Positions 24,015-35,060 of a stretch of DNA of 64,000 nucleotides are shown in pieces. The translations under genes and the position numbers were made by a program. Every line of letters begins with the position of its first letter. The first letter of the stretch is position 1. The notes below the pieces were generated by a model, which saw only the letters and a list, made by a program, of their open reading frames with translations, made no database searches and had not been told where the DNA came from. The DNA comes from Moringa oleifera (lineage: Eukaryota; Streptophyta; Magnoliopsida; Brassicales; Moringaceae): contig JAJFZO010000646.1 of assembly GCA_021397835.1 (NCBI GenBank), positions 124,001 to 188,000 of the forward strand. Direction: 5' to 3'.

Positions 24015-25195
24015 TCGATAGCCTATAGATAATCGAAGCCTAAAAATAAAGGATTCATAGACTGCATCCGATGATGCTTTCGAGCAAGATGAATCTGCCT
24101 TTCTTTTCATTCTATTTGATTCAAGAGGTGAATGAGACAAACGGTAGGGTCAGAAAGGGTAGTCCGATGAGTCAGTTAGTGGAAAGGTGAACTTTAGCCG
24201 ATCAATGCTTCCCTCAATTCAAAAAAACTTCCTTTTTTTATCTCACAATGTTGCCCCAATCTTCCTTCCTATACTAAAAAGGAAAACAAAAAGAGAAGCT
24301 TCTTGAATGACTAAGGAAACCAACTTCACCGTGGCGGAGTAGTGAAAACAGTTCATTCGGGTAGAAAGGCAAAGAATAGCTTTCTTCCTCGACCAGTGGA
24401 TATCGAACTCTTCTCTCCACGCACAAGCAAAGTCCTCTCAAGCCTCCTTGGAAAGGTTTTCGATTTGGAGAATTCCAAGCAAGCGATGATGCAAGTTTTA
24501 AGCACTCGCAAAGGACTTTCGTTAAGAAGTTTTTCAATCAAAATATTGGACTGAATCGATTTTCATCTCCTCCATAAAGAAGGTTCTTGTGCCTCAGCAT
24601 TAAGTTTGCTGGCAAATTCGACTTAGAGCTTGAACTTTACTTTGTTGTTACTACACCTGCACCTGTATGCTTCGATAGTTTAGCTGCTCTTTCTAAAAGA
24701 CGGGAATGTAAATACTAAATGAAAAGGGTCTTCACATTTGATGATCATGTGTACATTCACACATGAATTACGCATTATATAAGTGATGTGCAATCCCATT
24801 ATTCACCTGAGTATTGACCTTTACCTGAACTAGACCTTCAGACTCTCACTTAAAGATGAATTGACGGGTTTCGAAGAAGACTGACTTTTTAGGGTAAGGA
24901 AGGAACTTCCTAGCATGTAAGAGCACATTGAAATCTTTGCTAAGACAATAGAAGGTAACGTATGTACAGCTGATAAGAGTGAGGGGTTGTCTCCTTACTT
25001 CCTACTGGATGTGGAAATTCTCGCTCTCATTCTTGCCGGATGGCTCGTGGGCAAAGGCGAGTCCATTCTCTCTATGCCGATTATCGTGTGAGCTATGGGA
25101 AGAACTTGGCAGAAGATCGGTCTGTAAGAAAGGCCTACTTATCCATGGGTTCATTTGCTTAAAATGGTTGTGTAGGGCAATCAAATGCAATAAAT
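24015..25195. other. No recognisable gene
   Basis: Stop-rich spacer. Overlapping open frames on both strands at 24274-24554 (70-87 codons) and 24979-25206 are mutual shadows with no recognisable motif. Confidence 0.35.
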
Positions 25196-25199
25196 ATTG

Positions 25200-25520
25200 C
25201 GTTTAAAGTTTTTTAGCTCTTCTATTCCTTTTTCCAATGGATTCTATGTCAGGTGAGTGGCAGAACTTCTTCTTGTCAGGCAGAGCTTTACCAAGGCATA
25301 TTTTCCTATGTGTGATCGGGCCGAAGTGAAACAAGGAGCGTTGAGGCATGAAGTCTTTAGAATCGCATGTAATTCTGAAGCTGGTACATGCTGCACTGGT
25401 CCATCTTTCTAGCATCCCTTAGCATATTTTATGAAATCGAACAAGAAGGTTGGCCAGTAATAGCCATGCTTTCTAATCAGCCAATGCATTTTATGCAATG
25501 CTTGATGTGATCCACATACT
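25200..25520 (-). mobile_element. Ty3/gypsy integrase zinc-finger (HHCC) region remnant
   Basis: The minus strand encodes, with frame changes, MHWLIRKHGYYWPT, FIKYAKGC, and GPVQHVPASELHAI-like residues. These are the spacing and residues of the H-H-C-C binding domain and start of the core of Ty3/gypsy integrase (the 'GYYWPTM..D...Y...C..CQ..' motif). The second Cys pair is damaged. The fragment lies upstream (on the minus strand) of the RNase H relic at 23.2-24.0 kb, the wrong order for one element, so these are two separate or rearranged pieces. The 67-codon minus frame 25491-25694 overlaps its start and is unassigned. Confidence 0.75.
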
Positions 25521-25699
25521 ATACTCCATTTTATCATGGACTAAGGCGGCCTCCACGCATCTTTTGATTTGGATTTGTCGCTCAAGAATGTCCAAGAAAT
25601 CCCTGACTCTGTAATCTCGTCCTACGAAATATAAGGCTAATCGTCGAAAGAGTTCTACTCTCCGCTCGTCTTCAGAAAGAAGAGGTTGTTCCAATTCTG

Positions 25700-26110
25700 G
25701 AACGAGAAGAGCCCGTGGTATTAAGGGTGCTTGCTCAGGAACAGGCTCTTCTCTCGGTGGATTAAAATCCTATTGACTAGCCGAAGAGCATCCTTATAAA
25801 AGAATGAATGAGAAGCAGAACTGGTCTATATTGCTAGAGTTATCTTTACTTCACCTCCATGTACTCTTCTCTCTTTTTATTTTTGAATTTTGTCTTTAAG
25901 CTTCCCCTTTAGTGCCCACTGAGACTTATTTTTTCTCGACTATAGTTGTGATCTTTAAGCGGGATTTTCGATCATGTATCCTTTTTCCTATCGAGTGAAG
26001 AACGATCGGACGTTTTGAATGAGTGTTGAGTGAGTGAAGTGCCCTATAAGCTATAAAGGCGAGATATACGTATAAATTTTGTGAACAGCAATTGAACTAA
26101 ACGTTCCAAG
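25700..26110. other. No recognisable gene
   Basis: Spacer downstream (minus strand) of ccmC. Nothing recognised. Confidence 0.4.
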
Positions 26111-26196
26111 TGCATCCAGCAGGAATTAAACCTACGAATTTGCCTCTTTATTAGGTTGGTATAGATTGGGCACTTTAACCATTCAGTTATGGATGT
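26111..26196 (-). tRNA. tRNA-Ile(CAU)-like element overlapping the ccmC stop (t-element), degenerate
   Basis: On the minus strand the 5' end reads ACATCCATAACTGAATGG, the middle contains GTTAAAGTGCCCAA, and the 3' end reads GTAGGTTTAATTCCTGCT then GGATGCA. This matches the acceptor, D and T arms of organellar tRNA-Ile(CAU). The anticodon arm is disturbed by about 12 extra bases, so a normal cloverleaf is not possible. The first 14 bases overlap the last codons and stop of ccmC. A tRNA-like 't-element' at the ccmC 3' end is known to guide RNase P/Z processing of ccmC mRNA in Arabidopsis mitochondria. I infer that this is its homologue rather than a decoding tRNA. Confidence 0.7.
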
Positions 26197-26930
26197 AAAG
26201 AGACTTAGCGAGTGAACTAGGTTTTGGTATTCCTTCTCGAGCTTCTATTTCTACCGTTAAAAAAGATTTGAGAAAAGATGGAATAAGAAGATGTGTTTCC
26301 AGAACAAATAAGATATGGGTTGAGAAAGGGAAGTTAGCAAAGTTAGACAAGATTGGAATGGGCATAGGAACATGTATTAATGTACCAAATTAGGTAATGC
26401 TCCCAGGTTGATGCGATGTATTCCAACATTTAACTGAAGACTTGATTATTGGTATATCGATCGATCCAGCACGAATTAAAATAAAGCAGGTTCGACAAGA
26501 AGCTTTTGAAAATGTAGTGCACCCAGGTAAATAAGAAATAAGATGAATACAGAGGTTAAACGAGCATCCCACACCCAAAAGGTACCCCACATAAGTCTTC
26601 CATGAAACCCCCAGTAACTAAGGTAAATAATGTACAAAAAGCACCCATTCCTAAACCGGTTCCAGAAAAGCGAAGAAAAAGGGGATGTTTTGTTAATAGG
26701 AACAAAAAAGTGTTTATAACCGATGCGATATGAGCAAGAATACTCATCTGAGCTGTAGGAACATGTACATATGGAATATGTAAATTTCCACCTTCTTGAA
26801 GATCTAGTGTTTCCCGAAGACTTAAATGAATAGCTATCACTGTTAAGAACAATCGAGACCCAATGATAATTTGCACGTAGCTTCTGGTCTTTGACATCAA
26901 ACAATAAAGTTGTAATAACGAAACGGACAT
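26183..26930 (-). pseudogene. ccmC: ccmC, haem-handling protein of cytochrome c maturation (broken)
   Basis: CcmC is the membrane protein that loads haem onto CcmE. From ATG 26930 one frame reads MSVSLLQ, MSKTRSYVQIIIGSRLF, NLHIPYVHVPTAQMSILAHI, and INTFLFLLTKHPLFL through TLFTLVTGGF. A frameshift then moves to MWGTFWVWDARLTSVFILFL (the conserved tryptophan-rich WGTFWVWD haem-binding motif is intact) and YLGALHFQKL. Another shift leads to IRAGSIDIPIIKSSV, and a further one to MPIPILSNFANFPFS, ending EAREGIPKPSSLAKSLYIHN-stop at 26183. The length of 748 bp is close to the family's ~750. At least three frame breaks make it non-functional. The stop overlaps the tRNA-like element. Confidence 0.95.
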
Positions 26931-27420
26931 GTAAGAATTTGGTCTTTGCTAGTGGAACAAGAAAGATATGGATCTATATTCAATACGTTATCAAAGGATT
27001 TCCCCCAACAAAGAATTCCCCCTGCTTTGTTTTTGTTCTGCTTGTGCGTGGCACTCCTTACTCGCGGAGCACATACCAAAAAAAAAAAGGAAAAAGCCCA
27101 TCCCGCAACCTTTATTAACTAAAAAGAAGGGTTTCCTGAGGGCAACATAATATTGATAGAACCTTCTTTTTCATTATTGGAAAATGAAATTAAGAAGATT
27201 TCGTTCAATATTGTGTTTCACTTGAGAGTTTATGGAGCTATCATCTTTCCTAAATTAGGTTAAAAGTCAAAAAAAAGATTCATACTTTTTCTCTAATTTA
27301 TCAGGATCAAAGCACAGTGCATGTTTTCTAATGACCTGGGCTAAAAATTGATCCAAGTTTCACAAATCGAAATCCGAGCGAGAAAATCCTTGACTGGAGA
27401 TTTTGACCTGGACCAATTCT
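26931..27420. other. ccmC upstream region, no gene
   Basis: Presumed former leader of ccmC. Short shadow frames only. A poly-A run at 27079-27088. Confidence 0.4.
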
Positions 27421-27912
27421 TTAAGGACCGCCCTTATGGCATTCTCTTTCTGAGAGACTTTTTCTTACAATTGGGCTTGAAATCACCCTAATGCGATCTG
27501 AATCCCTTTCCTTGTCCACATCCATATCGGGTTCGGGAGCTTCCTCAACGGGAACTTCTACTTTTTCTCGTGGAGACAGATTGAGGTCAATGTTCCACCG
27601 AGGGTTTAGCTTTGAGCTTGATGTGCCTGAACCCCGAACCATCTTATACTGGATGACCTCGGCTAAGTTTGAGAAGGTGCTTACCCCCCAAAAAACAAAA
27701 TGAAGCCCTAAGGCTTGCACGAAAATATGAAGGATAAGTATAAGTAACTTTATCCTTTTTAGAAGTAGTTTTACCCAGTTTTGTCTCATTGTTATATTAG
27801 GTTGGATTTCTTCTTTGACTGCTCCCCTCCGAAAAGAGAGAGACTTCTTCTTACTTTTTCGATTCAAGAAGACGAAAATCGTTGGTTGGCTTTGTCCAAC
27901 CAAGAAAGGCAT
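27421..27912 (-). CDS. Unidentified intact ORF, 163 codons
   Basis: One of the longest uninterrupted frames in the window (MPFLVGQSQPTIF... to ...ERECHKGGP). Residues 1-45 are basic, about 46-76 contain a hydrophobic stretch (LLILILHIFVQALGLHFVFW) that could span a membrane, and the C-terminal half is charged and acidic (EAPEPDMDVDKERD). A short IDLNLSP around residue 109 has the form of a DLNxxP EAR-like motif, but that can arise by chance. I do not recognise the family. It sits upstream of ccmC on the same strand, 490 bp away. It may be a mitochondrial ORF of unknown function that has escaped stops, or a more recent arrival. Confidence 0.45.
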   Translation of the reverse strand: MPFLVGQSQPTIFVFLNRKSKKKSLSFRRGAVKEEIQPNITMRQNWVKLLLKRIKLLILILHIFVQALGLHFVFWGVSTFSNLAEVIQYKMVRGSGTSSSKLNPRWNIDLNLSPREKVEVPVEEAPEPDMDVDKERDSDRIRVISSPIVRKSLSERECHKGGP

Positions 27913-30900
27913 GGGATTCTTTGGGCATTACTGGGGGTTTTCGATCTATGTTCTGTTTGTGTTTTTCTAGTCTCGTAAGTGGTCAACAATCACTTCCAAT
28001 GCCATTATCAAGAGAGAGAGAGAACGAGGGTCTTTAGCCCGATTGTCGCCTCTTGAGAGCCTCAAAACACCCTATTGAATCGAAGAAGGCTGCCTTCTCT
28101 ATTTATGCTCATCTGTTTCTGTCGTATGAGTAATCTTCTTTCTTATAGTAAGATATTAGCGTCGTTTGCATTGCATCATTTTTTTCCTCGATAGTGAGCA
28201 GTACCAATTCCAGACCAACTTCCATCATACTCTAAAATTCACCAACTAAGGCAGTACTCAATAAGAATTAAGACAAAGTAAGAGAATGACAAAAGTGGGG
28301 CACCAAAGGAATGTCTACTACTATCATGGAGTCGTGTTAAGCATAAGCACTGAGAACACCCTTCTTTGGCAATGCCCAAGATCGTAATGGATTCCACCTT
28401 TACTCTTAAAACATTATACGATACCGATCTATAAGTGTTTGGCATAGTAAGAAGGCAAAAGAGAAAGGATCGGTAAGAATTTTATCCTTTCTCCCGAGAT
28501 TGAACATGCGAATTCATCCAAAGGTACTCTTTATTGCGTGGCGGAATCAAATCAGTGCCATTAGGAGAAGGCCCCTGTTATTTCATTTCATGACAAGGGT
28601 ATGAAAGAGAAAATTGCATAAAAAAAGGTGTATTGTCTCTTCCCTTCAAGTGCAAGAAAGGCATCAAGACACTGAGAGAAATTAAAATATAATGAAATAG
28701 CAATAAAATAGCCAGCTCCATTTTGAAATGAAAGAAAGTGGCTTAGATTAGACTGAAAATATATAATTTTTTTTTATTTTTTTATCCTTATGAACTTTTA
28801 GTCATCAGTAGCACCTTTTATTAATAATAATCAAGGGTCTTCCACCAGTTCAGTTCAACAGAGATGATTGTTGAGGGGACATCAATCACAGCTCTCAGCA
28901 CCAAAGTCTCCACTTTAGTTATTCCTTCTACTGAAAGCCCAAGCCCCATGTTCCCCTAGTTCCTCCAGGAATCACTTTCACAAATTATGAAAAATATGTT
29001 TCTGAGTCGCTGACTGATGAGCCGCCAAAGCAGTCAAAAGTAGCAACTTGCTTAGCCTTGGTGGAGTCTTCTTCTTCTTCCATTTCAATAGACACGATTT
29101 ATTCTTCAGCCAAGGAATTGAAGGAGGCAACGTCAGTGTATTTTTCAGTTATGCTTTTGATCACTCAATTTAAAAGGAAGCCCGCTCCTACTAACCTACT
29201 AGACACTATCCCCTCGACAGTGCCCTCTCATGATTAAAAAGCTATGCTCGACGCCATTTCCAATGAAATTTGTTAGGCCAAAAAAATGGCCTATAAGTGA
29301 TCAAGCCATCGATGATATACAGGACGGGGTAAACGACATCTTTGAAATTCAAAGCTAGCTTTTTATTCTTCTGTAGCATAGAATATCGAAACTCAAGCAC
29401 CTCGACTTGGTGTACGATGGTCTTTCTTTCAAATAATTAGAACATTACAGATTAGAAACGTTAAAAAGAATTCTTGAGGACCTTTCATCAAACGAAAGGA
29501 GCAGAGAATGGGCTATTAAACTAGTGAAAGAGTGGGAAGGGCAGAGCAGGCCTTAGTCTCAGACAGAAGCATGCCACCCTGCGATGGAAGACTAATTTGA
29601 CCTCAGACCCTATCTGCCTGCTAAAGATGCTTGTTATGCATTAGTCTATCTTACATATGAGATGGATTGCTCCTTTTTTCTAGCCTCACCCCCCTCATCG
29701 CTTATCGTTAACTGCAACTATTTCGTTTTTGAAAGCAGTAGTAGGGATTGGGAACGTATTCAGTAGTTTAATCTAAAGCCTTTGATGGAATCCATCACTT
29801 GCAAAGCAATTGTTCGGGTACCCGATCTTGGGCCTTGCCTTGACCGAGGAAATTGCTTTGTTCGCATTAATGATGGCATTTTTTATTTTATTGTTTAATG
29901 TACCCAGTACTCCCATAGCATAGTTAAACCTTCAGCATCGGTGGGAAAGAAATGAATAAAAAAAAGAATAATTTTAAAAAGATTAACTCTGGGCAAGAAA
30001 AGAAGATGTCCTGTAGCTTTCGGGTTCCAACAAGAGGTGGTGAGCAGGTTTAAAGGGGATATAGGTTTGCATCAAGGTATGTTTTACTAAATGTTGATAA
30101 GAATGTTGATGGCTTGGAGTTCCATATCTCTGAAGATAAGGAGGTAGGTGCAAAAGCCTCTTCTGGATCTTGATCTAAAAGTGATGATGCAACAAAGTGT
30201 TCAGTATGGAGGTACCACTTCACTAAGGCTCTACGCTCATTTCTTAAGTTCTTAACCCAATGCTAAGTGATTGGCTAATCGTGCCCTTTCCTTAGAAGGT
30301 AAAAAGGGTATGATTGGGAAGGATAGAGAGATCAGATTACAAAAGAAAAGGAATTGACTCAAAACCGGATTAGATAAAGCATAAGCTCTGGAAGCGAATA
30401 GGCCTCAGGTTGGAAAAAGAGGCGCCTCCCTCTAACTCTGATTCTCCTCCAGAGGTTTTGAGGGGGGAAAGGATTCTTTTTTAAACTTTCACCGGATGAA
30501 GGCAGTCGCTAGGCCTTCTTTCTTTGAGGTAATCACTAGATGCAATGCTGCTCTTTTGCCTCATTCGCTACCTTACATTAAGTGATTTCATTGTCGATGT
30601 TCATGCAAAAGATGGAGGGAGAGATCAGACTCTCAGTTGTGCCATTACAAGCCCTTTTCTACTTCTTATTTGGGGAGAACAGCCAGTCAGAAGGTAGAGC
30701 CTTGACTTAGGGTATATCTTTTGATTGAATCCGTGATAATTGATGTCAACATTGGGAAGTGGAGTTTGAGGGCTTGGATTTCCCTTTCATCATTTCACTT
30801 CTAAGCAAAATAGGCCAACTACAGGCACTAAGGTTAATGAAGTATATGCCACACCATTGACATTTAGCTGGTGAAAGCTTAATCTCATCTCTAGTTATAC

Positions 30901-33125
30901 TAAGGAGAAGAGTCAATCTCAACTATGCTAAATGAGGATCAAATCGACCTGATCTATGACTACCCTTTCTCTTGTGGTTTTGGAGAACATTCTCTTATCA
31001 AGATTGATTGGTCACTAGCTTACTTATAACGTATCTCTATCGATCCATATGCGCACAGAAAGCAATCTCGTACAAATGAACAAGAGAAAGCGATCCAACT
31101 CCTTCCATGTGAATATGGGTATACCGTTGTGTAGGACGTCGCCCGCTCTGACTCTTTAATATACTCTCATACGACAACGAAGACCTATACTATTGGCTTG
31201 TCAATACTAAGCTAAGTGAATGAATGCATGAAGGAATGCTTTCACAAGTGGTAGAAAGATACCATGTTCGATGCTCACCTAGATGAACAACTAGTCAACC
31301 TCGATTCCCTTAGCAGTGGCACTATGAAAATGGAAAGATGAGCTCTTACCTAGTGGCAAAAATACTAAAGCCTAATTTCCCTCAATAGTGGACCTTGGAA
31401 TCGATCAAGTGTTAACTAACCTATGGGTGAAATCACTAAAGCTCATTTTCCTTAGGGAGTGGGATCTCATTTCAAAACTTTTCTTTTTCACCTAGCAGCA
31501 AAACCGGTACTTTTTGGCATCTTTGAAGGATAGTTCATGAAGTGACATCCAATGTAACACAATTTTCCCGATTTTTGGAAAAGTGGCACGATTAAAATGG
31601 ATGGCTACGAAGGAAAAGGCATTTAAGCCCAAAATCCCGACTTTCCTCAAACGATTGTAACTAGGATATCCTCATGTCACATAATAAAGAGTGCAGTTGG
31701 TAATTCCGATCAGCGCTTTCATTTTAGGTCTTAAATCACTCTCTTCCATCTCTTCCTACCCTACCGCCCTCTTAATTGAATTGATTTGAAATGCAAAGGA
31801 CACTCGAAGATTCAGGTGGCAGAAGCATTCCATTCAAAGGGAGAAGTTAAGAGGGCGTCATCAACCATAAGTCAGTGAATGGGAATGCTATCTTCTTAGC
31901 AATGAAAGGCCGTGCAACGGGGAGGGCTCATTGTCGAAGACAAGAGCTTAGAGAAAAAGTACAGATGAATGGTTCATTTCATGTCTAGTAAGGTCTCGAG
32001 AGTGAGTAAAAGATAGATCTAGAATGTCAAGACTCAGAGGCAATGTAAGTAAGTAAGTAAGTAGGGCAGTTGTTAGAGTTGTAGTCATTGTCAGTAGTAG
32101 AGGCTAAAGCCGCTGGCAATGTAGTGTAAGATATTAGTGGTCGAACAAGAGGATTTCAATCTCTGTCGGGGCCAAGAGAAGTGAGGGACCATGTCACATC
32201 GTCGATGATCATTGTTTAGTTATGTTTTAGACTTAAGCTATCAAAAAACAAAATTGAGGTCGATAGAGGCATTACTAGTAATTGCCAAGGTGCTTTCTGA
32301 AGTATTAACGATTGGCTAGCGCTCATCTCCAGCTTTCTTTCCAGCCTTTCATTTCATATACCATTCCTCTGTGCCATACCTCTTATTTAATCTTGCTATA
32401 CATCCAAGCCTTCTCCCATCGATAGTTGGAAGTAGAACTGAGACTGGATGTAACTGAAGGAAAGGGAATATAGGTATGATATGAGGGCATTGGTTAAGCA
32501 GGTAAGGCTCTCTCTTTCTCACTTTGTGGTCTTGTGTAAAGCCTTTTTGCTTATTATTGACCTTCATTCTAAGTGAGCAGGTCAAATTGAGGTGATAACA
32601 ATAGTAAGCAAGAAAGCAGAAGCAAGAGGTCTTCAAAGAACTTTTTTGTAATAAATCTTCTCGATCACATTTCATTGGTCTTTAAGGTGCTTAACCGTTC
32701 ATCGATCTTTTCTTCTTTCTTCAACCGACCATATCTGATCTGTAGCTGGTAGTAATATAAGGAAAAGGTCCAAAATGATATATTTTCTTTTCTAAATCAA
32801 GAGTTTAAGGGGTCGGATGGGTCAGGCTTTTAAAAACATGCGATAATCAGTTTTTTAGTAGCATGTATCCTTCTTGGCCTGCTATAGGTAATGGTCTAAT
32901 TCCTTGAATGAGAGTTGGTCTTCTCGATCCACAAATACTATCGTTGTCTTTTACTTGTTTAGTGGCATCTGTCTGAGAGCATTTGAAATTGTCTCTTTCG
33001 ATATTAATTCTTATAAACGATTACAAATGCTCATCTGTCCACGAATAAGGTGGGTTCTTTTATTCAATATCCTGGTTATCTATTTAGCGAATGTTTCCCA
33101 TACTTGGTTAATCGATTGAAGTGCA
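27913..33125. other. Long region without recognisable genes
   Basis: 5.2 kb of stop-rich DNA. GA microsatellite at about 28011-28023, poly-T-rich block at 28768-28786, and a (GTAA)n run at 32045-32062. Open frames at 28239-28445 and 32349-32675 (minus) and 32904-33119 (plus) are not recognised. Confidence 0.35.
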
Positions 33126-33127
33126 GG

Positions 33128-33225
33128 TGCTTTGATCAGCATGATTGTAGGTGCTAAAGAAATAGAAGCTTTTTATGCAACAATTACATTAGCAGAATCA
33201 ACAGTAGGTATTGGAAATTGGTAAA
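33128..33225 (+). pseudogene. Possible second atp9-like fragment
   Basis: One frame reads ...VGAKEIEAFYATITLAESTV and then GIGN, followed by a stop. Aligned to the start of subunit c (EGAK-I-A--ATI-A----VGIGN) about 14 of 24 residues agree, including the GAK and VGIGN ends. The second helix was not found. The match is short and the small residues of the helix are poorly kept, so this may be chance. Confidence 0.3.
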
Positions 33226-33229
33226 GCAT

Positions 33230-34250
33230 GACTCTAGTCCTTAATCTATTAATCCACATTTTTTTCTTGAAAGATATGCTACTTCCCGATTGAGCTAGCT
33301 TATAACTATCTCTAGGCTTTTCGGTCGAATTGGTCTTCTTTCCTGTAGTAGTTTATCTGATGAGTTCATAATGTAATTTGAGTTTAAGTATCAAGCTTTT
33401 GAAAGCTATCTTCTATAGGGATCTCTCATCACCTTAAATAACTATCGATCAATGGCTTTCACACTGGGAGATCATCAGTTTATGGTAGGAAGGATGGATG
33501 AGCTCCCTATTGATATAATAAAAAGGGATGGACGTGAAGTTTGAGCCTTGGATGAAGGAGAAATATAGACACTGGGAAAGGAATCATAGGAGTGCATCCT
33601 GGGATGGGAAAAAAGGGGGCCTTACGTGCCATACCAACCCACCTTGGAGGAGAATTGGAGTAATGATTTGAATCACTTTGTTGAACTGATGAGCCAGCTA
33701 CATGAGGCTTTTAAAAGAAAAACAGAGAGGAGTAATGAGGCTTAGAAAAGAAGAGCCCAGACGACGGTGATAGTCAAGGTTGGAGATCTCATGTGGGTAT
33801 ACATGAGAACAAAGAAGTTCCTTACGGAATAGAAGGGCAAGTTTAAGAATCGAAAGGTCAGAAAAAAGTTGGAATGACAACGCCGAATCCGACTACCAGA
33901 GGAGTTCGAAAGAGAGGGGACTATTATTTTATTCTCTTTGATTGATTCTTTGAGTGGATTTCCCAATAAATTGGAGCAACAAGAGGAGAAAGATTTGGGA
34001 TGAAGAGTGGATTTATTGGCCACTATTAGAGAGAGAACCTAAACAAAAAAAAGATGCGCTATCATTCCCCTTAGCGAAAAAATTTTATATTCATATTTAG
34101 ATTTTCATCATCTTTATACAATATTCATAAAAGAAATGAAAAAATCAATCTTACCATATGAAATTTCGCACTTACTTGCCTAACCTTGTCCACCCACTGC
34201 CCTCTTTTCATAAGTTTTCATTTGCTCTTTTGAGTCTCAGTCTTCCTTGT
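33230..34250. other. No recognisable gene
   Basis: Stop-rich. The minus frame 33742-34023 (93 codons) and its overlapping partner are not recognised. Confidence 0.35.
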
Positions 34251-34253
34251 TCT

Positions 34254-35060
34254 TATCATGAGGCCTTGAGTCATTCTAGTTGGTGAGCTGCTAAGGAGGA
34301 CGAGATGGTAACTATGCCTGTTAACCACACATGGACATTGATTGATTTACTTGCGGGCAAGAAAGCTGTTAGTTGTCCGTGGGTGTTTACCATTTAGTAT
34401 GTTCTTGATGGGATAATTGAGAGGGTGAAAGCTTATCTAGTGGCAAAAGGCTACACTCAAATCCTAGGTAACGATTATGTTGAGACTTTCTCTCCGGTAG
34501 CTAAACTCAACTCGGTTCAAGTTCTCTTATCTCTTACAAACAACCAAAACTAGCCCTTGCACTAATTGGATGTGAAGAATGCCTTCCTCCCTCAAACCTC
34601 ACTGAAGATGGCATCAAGGTAAGAAGGGGCAACCTCCCAGCTTTTTTGCTCAAAAAGAGTCATAAAAAGTATGAAGATTACGGAAGGCTATCTATGGGTT
34701 AATGCAATCTTCTTGGGCCCAGTTTGAAAAATTGACTATAGCCCTAACTTCATTCAGCTTCTACTGAAGTCAAGTAGACCATTCGGTCTTTGTTAAACAT
34801 AGTGATGGAGGGATGATCGCATTGGTTCTTCATGTCGATGATATTGTCATTACTGGAGATGATGGACTTGGTATTTTTGCCTTAAAGGCTAATCTGAAGA
34901 GGCATTTTTAAACAAAGGCATCGAAAAATTAAAGACTTTCTAGGGATCAAAGTGGCTTGCTCAAACGTTAGCATAAAGATTTCGCAGTGAAAGTATATGC
35001 TAGATCTACTAGCAAAGAAATATATTTTGAAACTTAGACCAGCCAACACTTGGAGATAAG
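34254..35060 (+). mobile_element. Ty1/copia reverse transcriptase remnant
   Basis: Clear copia RT blocks with interruptions: NHTWTLIDLLAGKKAV and CPWVFTI near 34322-34395, [20 protein letters not shown] and SPVAKLNSV near 34430-34520, LDVKNAF near 34567, a damaged LYGLMQSSWAQFE-like segment near 34690, and then LHVDDIVITGDD near 34832-34865. The last holds the polymerase motif, normally Y/F-V-D-D, here H-V-D-D. 'FLGIKVA' follows near 34940. Stops and frameshifts are spread throughout. The match ends near 35055 at 'RPANT', where the copia reading normally continues to the RNase H region, which reappears only at about 36950. Confidence 0.88.

Noticed and set aside
26111..26196. Functional tRNA-Ile(CAU) gene
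   Set aside because: About 12 extra bases disrupt the anticodon arm, and the 5' end overlaps the ccmC stop; better read as a tRNA-like processing element.
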